A DNA stretch of 64,000 nucleotides from Anolis sagrei (Eukaryota > Chordata > Lepidosauria > Squamata > Anolidae): positions 90,428,000-90,491,999 of the forward strand of contig NC_090034.1 of the NCBI RefSeq assembly GCF_037176765.1, written 5' to 3'. Below are positions 18,758 through 33,300 of the stretch, piece after piece (the first letter of the stretch is position 1; each line of letters opens with the position of its first letter). The notes under the pieces are model-generated. The model had not been told where the DNA came from. It was given only the letters and a program-made list of their open reading frames with translations, and made no database searches. The translations under genes and the position numbers were made by a program.

Positions 18758-21700
18758 CTAGAAAGTGAAGACTGGGATGAGTGGCCAGCAAACAGAGCTT
18801 CTGCACAAAATGTTTCCAAGATACAACACACCTTACTTGAACCTCCACCTACCCCAGCATCACTGGTTATCAAACTCTTTAAGGATCAATGTATTGTCGA
18901 AGGCTTTCATGGCCGGAATCACTGGGTTATTGTAGGTTTTCCGGGCTATATGGCCATAGCCCGGATCCCCTAAAGGTTCTCTGCTCATGTCAGAGGGTTC
19001 TGGGAAGGCTTCCATAGTCAACTATGTAGTACACTGCAAGTTTATCAAGCTTGAATTGCTAGCTTTCACAATTGAATGCAGGATACTAAAACAATGATAC
19101 ATTTCTACCTTTAAATGAGTTCATGGTGCAGCTACTTTGTTTTAATGACTATATTTAGATTTTTTTTACTGTTTTTTGAAAAATTGTATCTTGTATGCCC
19201 CATGCAAAATTATTTTATATTTTGTTGCTGTGTGCTTTCAAATAATTTTGGACTCATGGAGACCCTCTAATGGAGTTTTCCTGGCAAGATTTGTTCAAAG
19301 GGGGTTTGCTTTGCGCTCAGAGGCTTCTGAGGATTCCAACCTTGGCCTTCGGATGTACTCTGACACTTAAACGAAGACACCATGCTGACTCTTGCTATAT
19401 GAAAGGGAGTGTGAGTGTAATAATTTAAAAATAAAAATATTTCACTACAGTCGCCTTCTCTCATTGCACGTGTGAGTTGGCAGATGGAAGCTTTCAAAAC
19501 ATTAAGAAAGAGTCAGGTGACTGCCTTGAGGTGTAGGTGCAATGGTGTTGTAGAAACAGAAGTTCTGCACTTAAATGATAGAGCTGTATTTGTATATAGA
19601 AGTGCAGCTTTCAGATAAGACCAATAGCTCCAGTGGCTGGTTTTATAAGACCAAGCTGATTTCCCTCAGATCCTTGCTTCATTCCATTTATATATACAGG
19701 TTGAATATCTCTTAGCAGAAATTTAAGCTGTTTTGGATTTCAGATTTTTTGGGGGGGAGGGGGAGAGATTTTGAAATATCTATATTAACATCTACAGTAT
19801 GTAGATAAGGAAATATTATGGAAACGGGACTCAAATTTCAACATGAAATTAGTTTAAGACTATACACATAGCTTCTTAAACCAATTTCATGTTGAAATTT
19901 GAGTCTTTTAAAAAAGACTTTATACATATAGCTTAGGGGCTGCAGTGGCGCAGCGGGTTGAACCACTAAGCTGCAGGACTTGCTGACCGGAAGGTCAGTG
20001 GTTTGAATCCACGGGACGGTGTGAGCTCTCATCATTAGTCCCAGCTTCTGCCAACCTAGCAGTTCGAAAACATGCAAATGTGAGTAAATCAATAGGTACC
20101 GCTTTGGCAGGAAGGCAATGGCGCTCCATGCAGTCATGCCAGCCACATGACCTTGCAAGTGTCTATGGACAATGCCGGCTCTTCGGCTTAGAAACGAAGA
20201 TGAGCACCACCGCCCAGTCGGACTTGACTAGACTTAGTGTCAATGGGAAACCTTTACCTTTACACATAGCTTGAAGATAATGTTATATAATATTTAATAA
20301 TTATGTGTATGAAACAAAGTTTGAGTACATTGAACCATCAAAAAGCAAAGGCTTCGCTATCTCAGCCACCCATGTGGACAATGTTAGATTTTGGAGTATT
20401 TCAGAACTCCAGATAAGGGATCCTCAACCTATATTGACTTTCCACCAAGGGAGGTTAACAAAAAACATCAATCCCACCCCCTTTCTTAAATTTCCTAACA
20501 ACTCTGTAAAGTAGATTAGGAGGAGAAACTGACCAAAATGGGATTAATGGCTGAGCAGAGAACTGAGATGGGGCCTTGACCACTCCATCCCTCCAGACTC
20601 TTGAGCCACTACACCAGACTTGTCCTTGCCCCCATTCTCAGTCTTCTACTCACCAGGCGTCCACGGTGCTCTGCACCTCTTGCCAGCACTCAATGTGGCA
20701 CCTGCACTGCTTCGTCAGTCGCTGAATCCGAGGCAGGAGCTCACGGACCTGCTCCTGATCATGGGTCTGTATCTCTTCCACGAGGGCTGCAGGGGCGGAA
20801 TTGGTTTGTTTATTCATTAGGACTGGAATTCAGAAGTAAGAACTGATTTGACCCCACTTGACTCTTAGTTTGACATCCCAAACATTTCCAATCAGCAAAC
20901 TTTGGGAGTTTTAGGAAACTGTTGCCTTTGGCCCAGCTTTTAATATGGAAGGAATTCTAAGAACTCTAAGTTCTAACAGCCAAACCTTTGTTTCATTCAA
21001 ATCATAAGCAAAGTCAACCACATCAATCTGGACAACATCGGATGACTTTCAAGTAAGTAACAAAACACACTGCAGAGGTACGAATACTGGGATTATTTTT
21101 AAAAAACTTTCCATCATGGGCTTCGGTTTTTGTGACTGACCATAGATACCTTTCACAGACAGAATCCAAGTAAGACAGTTTTGTAAATTGGCAACTGACT
21201 TCCAGTTTCTATCCATAAACAAAAGAGGCAAGGGAAATGTGTTTTTGTGAATTTACCAATAGCAGGTTTATAGAAAGATTCTAGGGGCATTCCTAATGGC
21301 CTAAAGAAATGACCTGGTTTAGTGTACATGTTTGAACTGCAATATTTGATTTAGAAAGAATAATATAGAATCCCTGATATGGGTTAGATATTGTACATCA
21401 ACTTTGCTCCTCCCACATCCGGGGTTTCAATTACCTACAGTTTCAGTGATCTGCGTCTGACAAAATATGACTTCCTTCAGCATTTTTTAAATCCCCCAGG
21501 TCATTCTATGGTACATATTTACCATATGTTGACTACGATATCTCACTAGAGGACCTAATGATGACTAGCTATATCCTAATTCCTCCAGTGCAGCTCTATG
21601 GTATATTTCTGTTCGTTTGCTACCACTTGTAGTTTCATGTATCCATGCAAACTCCTGGAACATATTCCCATCAGATACAAGGATTATACTATATTATATT

Positions 21701-21883
21701 TCCAAATTCAATTTTTTATGTCAAAATGACTTGATCAGAATACTTCTCTTTACAGCAACATTTACATCCTTTATATAGCTTTTAAAAATTTAAGCAGAAA
21801 AGACACTGAAAAACGACACATTATAGCACACAGAACACCAGACTACTATATGCTATCATTGTCCAAATATCTATCCTGCAAGA

Positions 21884-21921
<38 letters not shown>

Positions 21922-24900
21922 CTTTATTTATACCCTGCCACCATCTCCCCAATGGGGACTCGGAGTGGCTTACATGGGACCAAGCCCGGACAACATATTA
22001 CAACAAAATAAAACCAGAGCATAAACAATAAACAACATCATCAGATTACATAAAAATAATAAAATAAAATTATAAACACAATCATAAAATAACATTCCAA
22101 TAAGCACAATCACAATAACAATGGGCGGGCCACATGTACAGGATAAAAACAATTCTAAACTCTCATCTATTTAACTCGCTGTGGTATTCCTGGTTTCATT
22201 GTCAATCTCTGCAGAATATTTCAGTATCAGAGACAGGCCAAACAAGCTTGCCAAATATAGTATTGGGATCCATTCATTGTTACTTATGTTTTATGAAACA
22301 CTATTTTGTTTTGGTTTTGTTAAAGGAATGGAAAAACCTCCATAGAAGTATTAAGCACTGGAAACTGTCTCGTAACCCTGGGATTTGCTGGTTCTGTAAA
22401 GGACTGGGCAAAGCTGTGACTGGAGAGTCAACTCACCCTGAATGTTGGGCTCTGGAGCCTCGTCCAGCTGGTGCTGCAGGTTGCCCAAAGCTTGCTGTTT
22501 GGATGTTAGTTGGGCACGCAGACCAAAGACCATCTTCTTCAGGTCAGCCATGTGGAAAAGGAGCTGCTCAGGGGCCTATAGAGGGGCAGAGAAAGGCAGA
22601 GGTTTGGTAGGGGAAAGAACACAGGCTCACTTCTGCATCCAAGGGGGGGATACGTTCAGCCCTCCTGATGCCTGATGACAACTCCTTCCAACCCTAAGTA
22701 AATTCTGGGGGGCCAAATGTTCTCTATTCTTGAGCTGCAAGCACTGGAAACATTTCCAAGACTTTCTGGAAAGCCGAACCAACAATCCTGTGTGAACCCT
22801 GTCTGATTTGGAAATATTTATTATTTATTTATTTACAGTACTTACATTCCACCCTTCTCATCCTGAAGATGACTCAGGGTGGATCACACAACCTGTATAC
22901 GGCAAACATTCGATGCAGATTATACAATGACAAGACAGACAACAGATAGAGGTATGTATAGTCTTTTCCTCCTCACTCGGCATCTTTTAGAGGCTGTGCT
23001 CGGTTCTGACCATGGAGGTGGGCTGTTGCTCCATCTCCTTGCTAAAGAGCTTTCTTTGTAAACTTTGCTCCAAAACACAGTGCCTAAAATACCTCCCCAC
23101 TTAATGTGGTTCCTAGTCACCTACTCACATGACTGCTTTCGATCCGCTAGGTGGGTGGGGAGCTGGGCTGAAGGTCAGGAGCTCACCCTGACCCAGCATC
23201 AAACTGTCAAGCTTTTGACTGGCAAATCTACTGCAGCTGCAGCTGGTGATTAATCTTCTGTGCTAAAGCCATTGTGTGGGAGATGGCCACAATTTTTTTT
23301 TTACTGGAACGAAGTTTGATGAGGGCACACTTTGCTCTAGAGAAGAATCACTAATCCTGAAAGTGTTTTGGAACAGTGTTTTGGATGGGAAGAAGCTGGC
23401 ACTCAAAAAACAGCCTGAGTCTCCCCTTCACACTCAGCTCTCATCCTTTCAAAAATATTCTTGTAAAGGGCATGCAGCCTATCATTCCTTCAGAACAGTA
23501 TTCTTTTACTATACAGGAATGTAATCTATGTCTCTGCAGAGGTTCTTTTGATTGTGGCTCCCATCATCCCCTACTATCAGCTAGATCTGATGAGATTTGT
23601 AGTGTAACATTTGCAGGATTACTTTGATCTATTGTAACGGGCAACGGCTCTTGAGAGTCCATGACCATCAGTTACTTCTAACTTTATATGGAATTGTTTT
23701 TGTGTTAACCTGACATGATTCAGCTCTAATTTGCTACTTCTGATTTTTTCTAGATGTGTCCCAATGGTGGGAGATACGTACCTTGTAAAGGGGGAAGGCA
23801 GCTCCACTACACACATTGAGAAAAGCTCGGTACTCTGCTGGTGCCATCCGGCTCAAGCGGTGGATAGAAAGCTCATGGGCAGGAATGTACTTAGAACTGG
23901 AAGATACGGGAAGAAAGACAGGTGTCTTCAAATTCAAAGTTCACTGAAAGTAATACCTTCTGCTCTCAATGCCCTTGCATTTCATGTCATCATAGACTAC
24001 ACACCACACTGGATGAAGCCTTTCATTCTGCAGCAAAAAAGGCCACATTTTGGGACTGGCTTCAATCAGGCAAACCTTACTGCTTACAATTCCACTACTA
24101 CCATGAGTTTCCCTCCATTTATTATGATTTTGCTCATGTCCGTTCACTAAGCTCACTTTTTCTGCAGACTGTTCTTTCAGCCTCTGAAGTTTGGAAGATG
24201 TTAAAAATTACACACTATCACAAAGCATAAGGGTCATTCCATGCCAAGTGGTCTCAAATTCATGTCTCAAATTTTAGCTGGAGCACCAGTCAGGTGTGAA
24301 ACTAAGTTTCCCAAATTTTGAGGTCTCTAATTGCAATAGTTGCTGATCTAGACCCCCTGACCTGAAGGGTAGTCAGTCAGCATGTGCACAAATCAACAAA
24401 ATACCACTTTGGGGTCTAATAAAATGGAAACTAAATATGTAAGAATGGCTAGTAAAATGAAATCCTGTAAAACGAAATCCTGTCCAGTTTTTTCTGCTGA
24501 TTCGGATGAAATTAATTCCAACATTATGGATGCAAAATCCAGTCAAACAAGTGTGCATGAGTCGAGACTCATTGTGACAAATTTTGACCAATATTCAGAC
24601 TGCAACTATTTCCATGCAAACGAAAATACGGACTTGAAATTCTGACCAAGCATTATTCTTGTGCTGGATATAATACTGCCAGATTTGCAACTATCCAGCA
24701 TCTGTAGCTGCCTGCAGGATCTCTTCAAATTTGGCATTGTCAGTGCAAATGGTAAAATCTACCCAAGTGCAATGCCAATTATTTAAAAAGAGTCTACCTG
24801 AATATGCTTGTGAATAGTATAATCTGAAAGAGAAAAATTTGCTCTACAAGACTGATATGTTTTTGTTTGCAATGTGACCATTAAGTATCCTTTTACTCAG

Positions 24901-27334
24901 GTCAATGTATGTTATATTTTGTGTATTTATGTATTATGCATCCTCATAGTCGTGCTAATTCATTTTATTGGCCGCTAAGACACGATACTTGCTGGATTCC
25001 AGTAGTTAAATGTCGTGTGCAAGCTGACTGACTACTCCTCAGATAAGGGGGTCTAAATCAGCAACTATTGCAGTTGGAGACCTCAAATTTTGGGAAACTT
25101 AGTTTCACACCTGACTGGTGCTACAGTTAAATTTGAACAAAACTGGAGAACATGATGGTGGAAACTTTTTAAAATTTTACACCACTTGGCATGGAATTAC
25201 CCATAACTTTTTTTAAAGAAATAAAGCTGAGAAGTTTTGGAAATTTACTGTCATCTAAACCAGGGCTACTCAAAGTGGTAGTCCCTGAGCAGATTATGGT
25301 CCTTGAATCACTGGCTGCCAGTCCCTGGCAGGATTCCAAGAAAGAAAGAAGCAATTGTACCCAATGGACATTCATTTACTGCCCGTCCCTGGTATAACAC
25401 TGAGTTACATTAACCCTGGGTTTCCTGAGCCAATAACATGATTCAAGCACAGGGAGGAGATTGGGAAGTACCTACCCAGGGAGCTTGCGGCGCAAGAGGC
25501 AAGGAAGGGCAATGGCCCCAAACTGCTGAACCTCACGATTCACTCGGTCATACAATTTCTGCGTTTCCAATTCTACCTGATGAGCTTGGGGCAGTAGTTT
25601 CATCTCTATAAAGTCCTGTATCTGATGAAGAGTTATATTTGAATCAGCACGAACTCAAGAGAAACAAAGACCCCCAAATGTTTTTCCAGGGGTAGGAAGT
25701 GGCAATCTCAATAATTCCACTAAGAAAAAGAATAAAAGGTTTCCTTGTTCTCTGCTACATTTTGTGTTTATTATGAAATAATCTGTCAGTCCATCCTTCA
25801 CTTTGAGGGGGTCAGAGGCACAGAACCACTGCAAAGGTGAAAACACAGCGAATTTAAAAAAAATCTGAGAGAATATCTCTCTTGGAACCTCTAGGTCAGT
25901 GTTTCTCAACCTGGGGGTCACGACCTCTGGGGAGGGGTCACGAGGGGGTGTCTGAGGGGTCACCAAAGACCATCAGAAAACACAACATTGCCTGTTGGTC
26001 ATGGGGGTTCTGTGTGGGAAGTTTGGCCCAATTCTATCATGGTGGGGTTCAGAATTCTCTTTGATTTTGCATGAGCTATACCAGCAATTACAACACCCAA
26101 ATGTAAAGTCTATTTTCTCAAAACTCCACCTGTCTTCACATTTGGGCATATTGAGTATTTGTGCAAAGTTTGATCCAGATCCATCATTGTTTGAGTCTGC
26201 GGTGTATTTATTTATTTATTTATTTGCGACATTTAGATGCCGCCCCTCTTACCCTGAAGGGGACTCAGAGCGGCTTACAAGACATGCATACACACACACA
26301 AACAATACATGCAGATGAACTACATCTCCAAAACTCAAGGTCAATGCCCACCAAACCCTTCCAGTATTTTCTGTTATTCGTGGGAGTTCTGTGTGCCAAG
26401 TTTGATTATAGGTGAACTACAAATCCCAGCAACTACAACTCCCAAATAACGAAATCAACCTCCCTGAACCCCATTATTATTCAAATTTGGGTGTATCGGG
26501 TATTTGTGCCAAATTTGGTCCAGTGAATGAAAATACACCCTGAATATCAGATATTTACATTGCAATTCATAACAGTAGCAAAATTAAGTTATGAGGTAGC
26601 AATGAAAATAATTTTATGGTTGGGAGTCGCCACAATGTGAGGCGATCGGGGATGGGATTTGTGATATCTGTGTATTGATGATTGTTTATTAGTTATTAAG
26701 GGAAATGTGTAATTTAACTGTTATTGTATATGAATTATTGCTGTTTTATTGTCTTTGCTCCTTGGAAACCGCTGTGAGTCGCCCTCGGGCTTGAGATACA
26801 GCGGTATACAAGAATAGTAAATAAATAAATAAACTGTATTAAGGGGCCGCGGCATTAGGAAGGTTGAGAACCACTGTTCTAGGTCCTCCAGCATAGCTGC
26901 AGTGACTGTGCTAGAAGCTGACCATGGGATTGTGCTGGAGAACCTATTAATGTCTACAGAACAGATTGAAGTTGCCCATAAAGTTCTTCCGGAGTACCTA
27001 GAGATTCCTACCACTTCATCACATGCATTAAATTCTACTGAGCCACTCACTTAAGAAACTGCATCCTACTGTGTTCATCCCATGACGTAAGTTTCAAATG
27101 TAGGGTAGAAATATCTTGGCATTTTTGAAATGTTGTAATAAGTTATCTTGCTTGGCAAGTGACTTTTTAAATAAATTATCTGCATAGAGATGGGCAAAAT
27201 GGCCAATTCTGTCATGTGATGGTATTCTCCGTTCTCTGCTTTAAAATGAAATAGTTATGCAATTTGTGGGAGAAGCCAAAATGCCCTTTTGAGAAAAAGC
27301 TCTGTCATTATCTTTTGCTCAACTTTTGCTCAAG

Positions 27335-27368
<34 letters not shown>

Positions 27369-30300
27369 TGGCTGGCCTGGTAGCAGAAGGAAGGGGGCCA
27401 TTGGCTTCATCTCCTGGAGAGAGAAATCTCATTTCTTTCCCTTATTTCCCCTTTCTTTTCTTCTTCCTTCTTTCCTCCCCTCTTTTCCCTGTTCTTCCCT
27501 TCTTTTCCCCTATCCTCTCTTCTTTTTTTGTTTCCTTTCTTTCCCTCTTCTCTCCCCTTTTCTCCTTTCCTTGCTCCCTTCCCCCTTCCTTCCTCCCCCC
27601 CCCCTCCTAAACACAGAGGGGCAAGAGTAGCTTGAAACATAAGGCTACACTCTCATCCGATCTGAAACCCTCCTGCAGCTCCGCTTACCTGAGCCCCTTT
27701 CTTTGCTTCTCTTATGAGGCACGCTCTTCTTCTCCTCTCCAAGGAACAACCTTCGGCCCATTACCATCCCTTCCAATAAACACATGCACAAAAGCCATCT
27801 CACCTCAACCTGGTCCTTCCGGAGCTGGGATTTTATGTAAGAGGTGCCCTTGATGAGCAGCCGGATGTGCTGCTGTTTCTCATTCTGCGAGAGGGAAAGC
27901 AGCAAAACAAAACCACACAACTGAAAGGGTTGCTTTGGAAGCCTAGCCTTAATGGCCTGCTCGGTTTATGAATCTTGCGCCCACAGTATCCCTGACAGAT
28001 CCCTCTCTGTCCTCTGTTTAAATGCTCCCACAACGTCTTCAACTAAACCCATTTCTGGAACACACTTCCCAATAACACAATGTATGCAATAAATGTTATT
28101 GTAGGGCAGCATATAACCCTGGAGAAAGAACCTAAAGAGGGATTGTGTAAGATTATAATATTAGGCAATACAACCAACTGGACCAAAAGTTACTGTTTTA
28201 CCCACTGAACAAGCTAAAATTGAATATCAGGGCCAAAATCCAATTGTTAGACCCAATTTGAACAATCCTACTGAATCAACTATAAAAAAGTAGATCAACA
28301 TTTTGCAAAACCCACTTATTCAAGGAGATCTATATTATCTGAGGCTAGCAACCAGACTTAGATTCAGTTTTGTTGGTAGAAGGATATTTCTTTATCCATC
28401 TGCTGTATGCGACCTAAGAAATCTTTGTGTTTTGCTTGAAGCTAGGCATGGAAGTCTGAGGAGGAAGCAACTTGTATTTACAGAGAAGGGAAATGATCAC
28501 ATTGTCTTAATTCCAAAAAAACGTTACTACATTGTCTCACAATATCTGCCTATCTCTTAATATCTCACCAAACCTGCATTTTTAACAATCCTTACCACAT
28601 TCAAAAAAGGGAGCAGTGTTTCCATTGAATTACCTAACACATGTGAGGGTAAACAAAGATTTCAGCTCACTATCCAAGGAATTAACTCAAGGACATATGC
28701 ACAAAGACACAAAGACATATCCTTTTCCAAGTACTTACGACCAGGTGGCGGAAGTCCAGGATACGCTGGCGTTTCGCCTGCAAACCCTGAAGCTCTTCAC
28801 GTCGGGTCCTTACCACCTCTTCCAACTCTCGGCAGCCATCCAGAAGGCCATTCCTATATCCCCGGAGCCTGACAGCTCGGAGCTCCAACTCAAACACAGC
28901 TCTGCATTGAGAAGGTAAGAATCTTGTCATCAAAGGAGGGGTGGGGGGGGGGGGGGGAGTAAGGACCTAGCTATCTATCTAGCTCTCTGCAGACATCTTG
29001 TCTCTTCATGCTCACAGGAAAAGAACAAAATTGAGAACTCAGGGGTTTGCCATGTGCTCAGAAACAAAGCAATGAGAAGAGAGACACAGGCAGATATGGA
29101 GGGAGGGCTTTCCTTGCCGTTAACTCGTTGGCTTATCTATTTTCTTGATGAGGACTATAAACAGTGAGGGGGGTTTATCTTTGCCAAGACACTCTTCTTA
29201 ATGTGCTCAAAAAACAAGGAGAATCCAAACCGGAATCCCACCTTAGTACCAAAGGCCTGAATGTAAATGACTTCTTGGTAAATTAAATATGTGAGAGTTT
29301 CAGGACAGTTTTGCATATGGTCAAATATTAATTATCTATATAAATAAAAATGTAATGTTCATTTGTGGGATTAACGTAACTCAAAAACCACTGGACGAAT
29401 TGACACCAAATTTGGACACAATACACCTATCAGGCCAACAAGTGACCATCACACATAAAAACATTGAAAAACACAGCAGATGAGAGTTAAAAAGCCAAAA
29501 AATAAAAAATACATTACAACACATGCACAAAACCACATATATACACAAACACACATATATGCACATATACATAAATATATAGACACACATATATACACAC
29601 AAAGCACATATACGCAGGCTGGGCCACAGCAATGCGTGGCAGGGGACGGCTAATAAGTTTATAAAATGTTATGAGACAGCCTGTTTTCAGCATAACAGAA
29701 TCAAACATGCTGAGTTATATATGTAAAATGCCTTATTTATTACCAGGATGTTTGCACTAGAAGAGCCAGCATGGAATAGTGGCAAGTAGTTTGAAATTTT
29801 GCTGGTGTGTAACTTCAATTTCTGGCAAGCCTATCATAGAGTTTTGCTTGGCAAGATTTACCCCCCGCCTTGGTTCCTGCAGGAAAAGCCCAGCTGCCTC
29901 CCTTCAGGGTTTGCTAGAAGAGGGAAGGCAGGGCAGGAAAGGAAAGGAAGAAGCCCTTCTCGCCAACCTGTCAGGAAGGACCGTGTTTTGTTTTATTGGA
30001 AAGCCAGACAAGACAAAGCGCCTGTAAAAGGGGAGAAAGGACTAAAAGAGGACACATTCCTGTGCTGAGGCTTGAAAGGGAAGAGGATTTCTCTTCCATC
30101 CAGGCGGCTGCTGAGGGCCAAGAGCAAATCTGGGCATTCTTTTGGCATGGCATCATGTAAAATAACTATTTGGCAGGGGAAATATCTCTATCTATAGATA
30201 TATCTCTCCTGAGAGAAGTGGGAGGACAAAGGGGGGTGCTGTGGAGGCCAAGGAGCTGTGGATGACATTAATTATCCCAGCCATCAAGCCCTTTGACCAC

Positions 30301-33300
30301 GACTTCACCCGGGACAAATCGCCTGCAACTTCGCCTGGTTTATGGTGGCCAAAGCTTTTGGGACAGAAAATGTATTGGAGGAGCTTCAAGAACCATTTTA
30401 TACTCAGAAGAGGCTTGCCATTGCCTTCCTCAGAGGCTGAGTGTGACTTGCTCAAGAGATCAGGGTGGGAAGTATAACGTGTGAACTGTATACAACCTGA
30501 GAGCCATTTCTGGGTCCAAATGCCACATAGGCAGTGTGGGAAATAACTCCTTCAGACAGTTTTATCTCAGAGGCAGTCTTCTTGCTAACTTTCTAATAGC
30601 CATACACCAAAGATTTAGAGGAGAGAAAGGGTGCATGTTTAAAGTGTACCATCCCTTTTCCCTTGTTCATCTATTCAACTGGAGCAGAGGTCCTCAAACT
30701 AAGGCCCGAGAGCCAGATATAGCCCTCCAAGGTCATTTACCTGGCCCTTGCTCAGGGTCAACCTAAGCGACTTCAAAGCACACAACAACAATAGTCTTAT
30801 CTCATCAGCCAAATCAGGCCCATACTTCCTATTGAAATACCAGTAAGTTTATAATTGTTCTTCAATTTAATTATTGTATTGCTTTTAAGTGTTTTTTGCA
30901 CTACAAATAAGATATGTGCAGTTTGCATAGGAATTCACTCATGTTTTTTTTCAAATTATAATCCAGTCCTCCTACAGTTTGAGGGACTGTGACCTGGCCC
31001 TCTGTTTAAAAAGTTTGAGGAGCCCTGAACTGGAGCAATCTTACCTGGCTAGGATGGAATGCTCTGAGCCATCAGACAGCTGGCGATGCATCTCTTGGAC
31101 AACTCCTTCCAACTGTGCCGACAGCCTCCTCTCCTGGGCATGCAGGGAGATCTGTTCCAGATGGAGCGTTTCACATTTGCTCCAGCCCTCCTATCCCCAG
31201 AAAAAAAAGGGAGAGAAAGAACAAAAACATTTGAAAGGACCTATTCAACTTGTATGCAGAACACATCATGCGACGTGTGGGGCTTGACAAATCCAAGGCT
31301 GGAGTTAAAATTGCTGGAAGAAACATTAACAGCCTTAGAAGATCATCTGGGGAGGCCTGCTCTCGATCCCGCCTTCATCACAAGTACGGCTGGTGGGAAC
31401 AAGAGACAGGGACTTCTCAGTGGTGGCCCCTTGGCTGTGGAACACCCTCCCCAGCGAAATCAAATCAGCTCCCTCCCTTTTAATATTCTGGAAAAAAGTC
31501 AAGACTTGGCTTTTTGAGGTGTTTGCAAATACAGTGTAACAGACATAGGAAAATGGAACGACTGGACGATGTGATTGGACAATGGTTTTAACAAGAAGAC
31601 CCTAATGATATATGTTTTAATTGACTATGGTTTTATATTATCTTAATGTTTTTAGTTGTATTTTATGGTCTTGGTACCGACTGTAAACCGCCACGAGTCG
31701 CCTGTGGGCTGAGAGGGTCGGTATATAAATATAGTAAATAAATAAATAAATAAATATGCAGATTATACCACTTTGATGGCTGAAAGCGAGGAGGAGCTGA
31801 GGAGCCTTCTCACCAAGGTGAAAGAAGGAAATGCAAAAGCTGGGTTGCAGTTAAACATAAAAAAACAAGATGATGGCAAACAGGCTGATTGAAAACTGGC
31901 AAATAGAGGGAGAAAACGAGGAGGCAGTGACAGAGTTTGTATTTCTAGGCACAAAGATGACTGCAGACACAGACTGCAGCCAGGAAACCAGAAGTAATCT
32001 TTGGTGCTCAAGATTACCTGTGAAAGGGGCTGAATGGGTTGCTGTCAAAATGCTCCAAGGAACAGCACCTTGGAGTTGCCTATCTGTGTTTATGTAAGCC
32101 ATCACAGAATGTTTCTTCCAAGTGACAGGTGAACACATACTTATGAACTAGCCACCCCACCTCTTATTACATCTGGAAACTCATCAGTGCCCAAATTCCT
32201 CACCTGCATGAGGCTTTGGACAGCGGGCAGGTCATCGGCTGGGGCTGAGACATCTTCGAGATGACCGCTGTTGTAGCGAAACCTGAGGGAGGGGCAGAAT
32301 GGCAAGACATTTAGGCTGCTGCCAAGGTTCGTTCCAGCTGTGAATGGTGGGGCAACACTGACATTAGCAGAAAAGAAGAGCCCATTGTGTTAAACTATTG
32401 TGCTGGCTGAACTACAGACTGAAAGGTCGGCAGTTTGAATCTGGGGAGCGGGGTGAGCTCCCATCTGTCAGCTCCAGCTTCCCCTGTGGGAACATGAGAG
32501 TAGCCTCTCACAGGATGGTAAAGCATCCAGGCGCCCCTTGGGCAACGTCCTTGCAGACGGCCAATTCTCACACCAGAAGCGACTTGCAGTTTCTCAAATC
32601 GCTCCTGACACACGAAAAAGTAGAAAAAGAAGGTATTAGATAGATCTTCTGGAGATCTTTGTTACCAGCCTCTTGGCCTTGGGACAGGACCTACTTGAGT
32701 GCTTCCACGTCACGGAGGATGTTGATGTTGCTGGTAAGTTCCTGCAACTGCTGAGTACTCCGAAGGGCCAGGTGCTCCAAGGCCAAAAGGATGTGTTTGG
32801 GTGGGTGAGAGCCAGCAGCTCTCTAAAGGGAGATATAGAACAGGAGAAGTGTTGGCATAAAATAAGAATTAAAGATTCAGCTGTATGCCAATCTGTTTTA
32901 GTGAACCATTTTGACAATAAATAAATTTCCAGCTACATTCTGTGTTGATCATATAGGCCTCAAATAAAAATGATCACATATGCTTTAAATATTGCTCATG
33001 CACACTTTGTCTGTGTAACTCTGAATTTGTATAAAATACTGATGTTTCAAACCCCATGCTGTGAGAAGATTGGACTAAAAGTAGTGCTAGACTTTGTAGT
33101 TTCTCTAGCCAAAGTTACTGTTTGTTATCTAAGCTTTTTGTCCCAACTGGGAGGAACAGGACCAAGGAAAAGATCTTGTTTACAGCAGAGATGGTTAACA
33201 TTTGGCTTTCCAGATTTAGGGGGCTACATCTTCCCAAGGTTTTAGCAGCATGGATATAATAAATTCTGATTTGTCTGTAGGTGGAAACTTCTGGAAGCCA

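Noticed and set aside
24382-24645. 87-codon frame as a host gene
   Set aside because: It lies inside a DNA transposon with matched TIRs and TSD.
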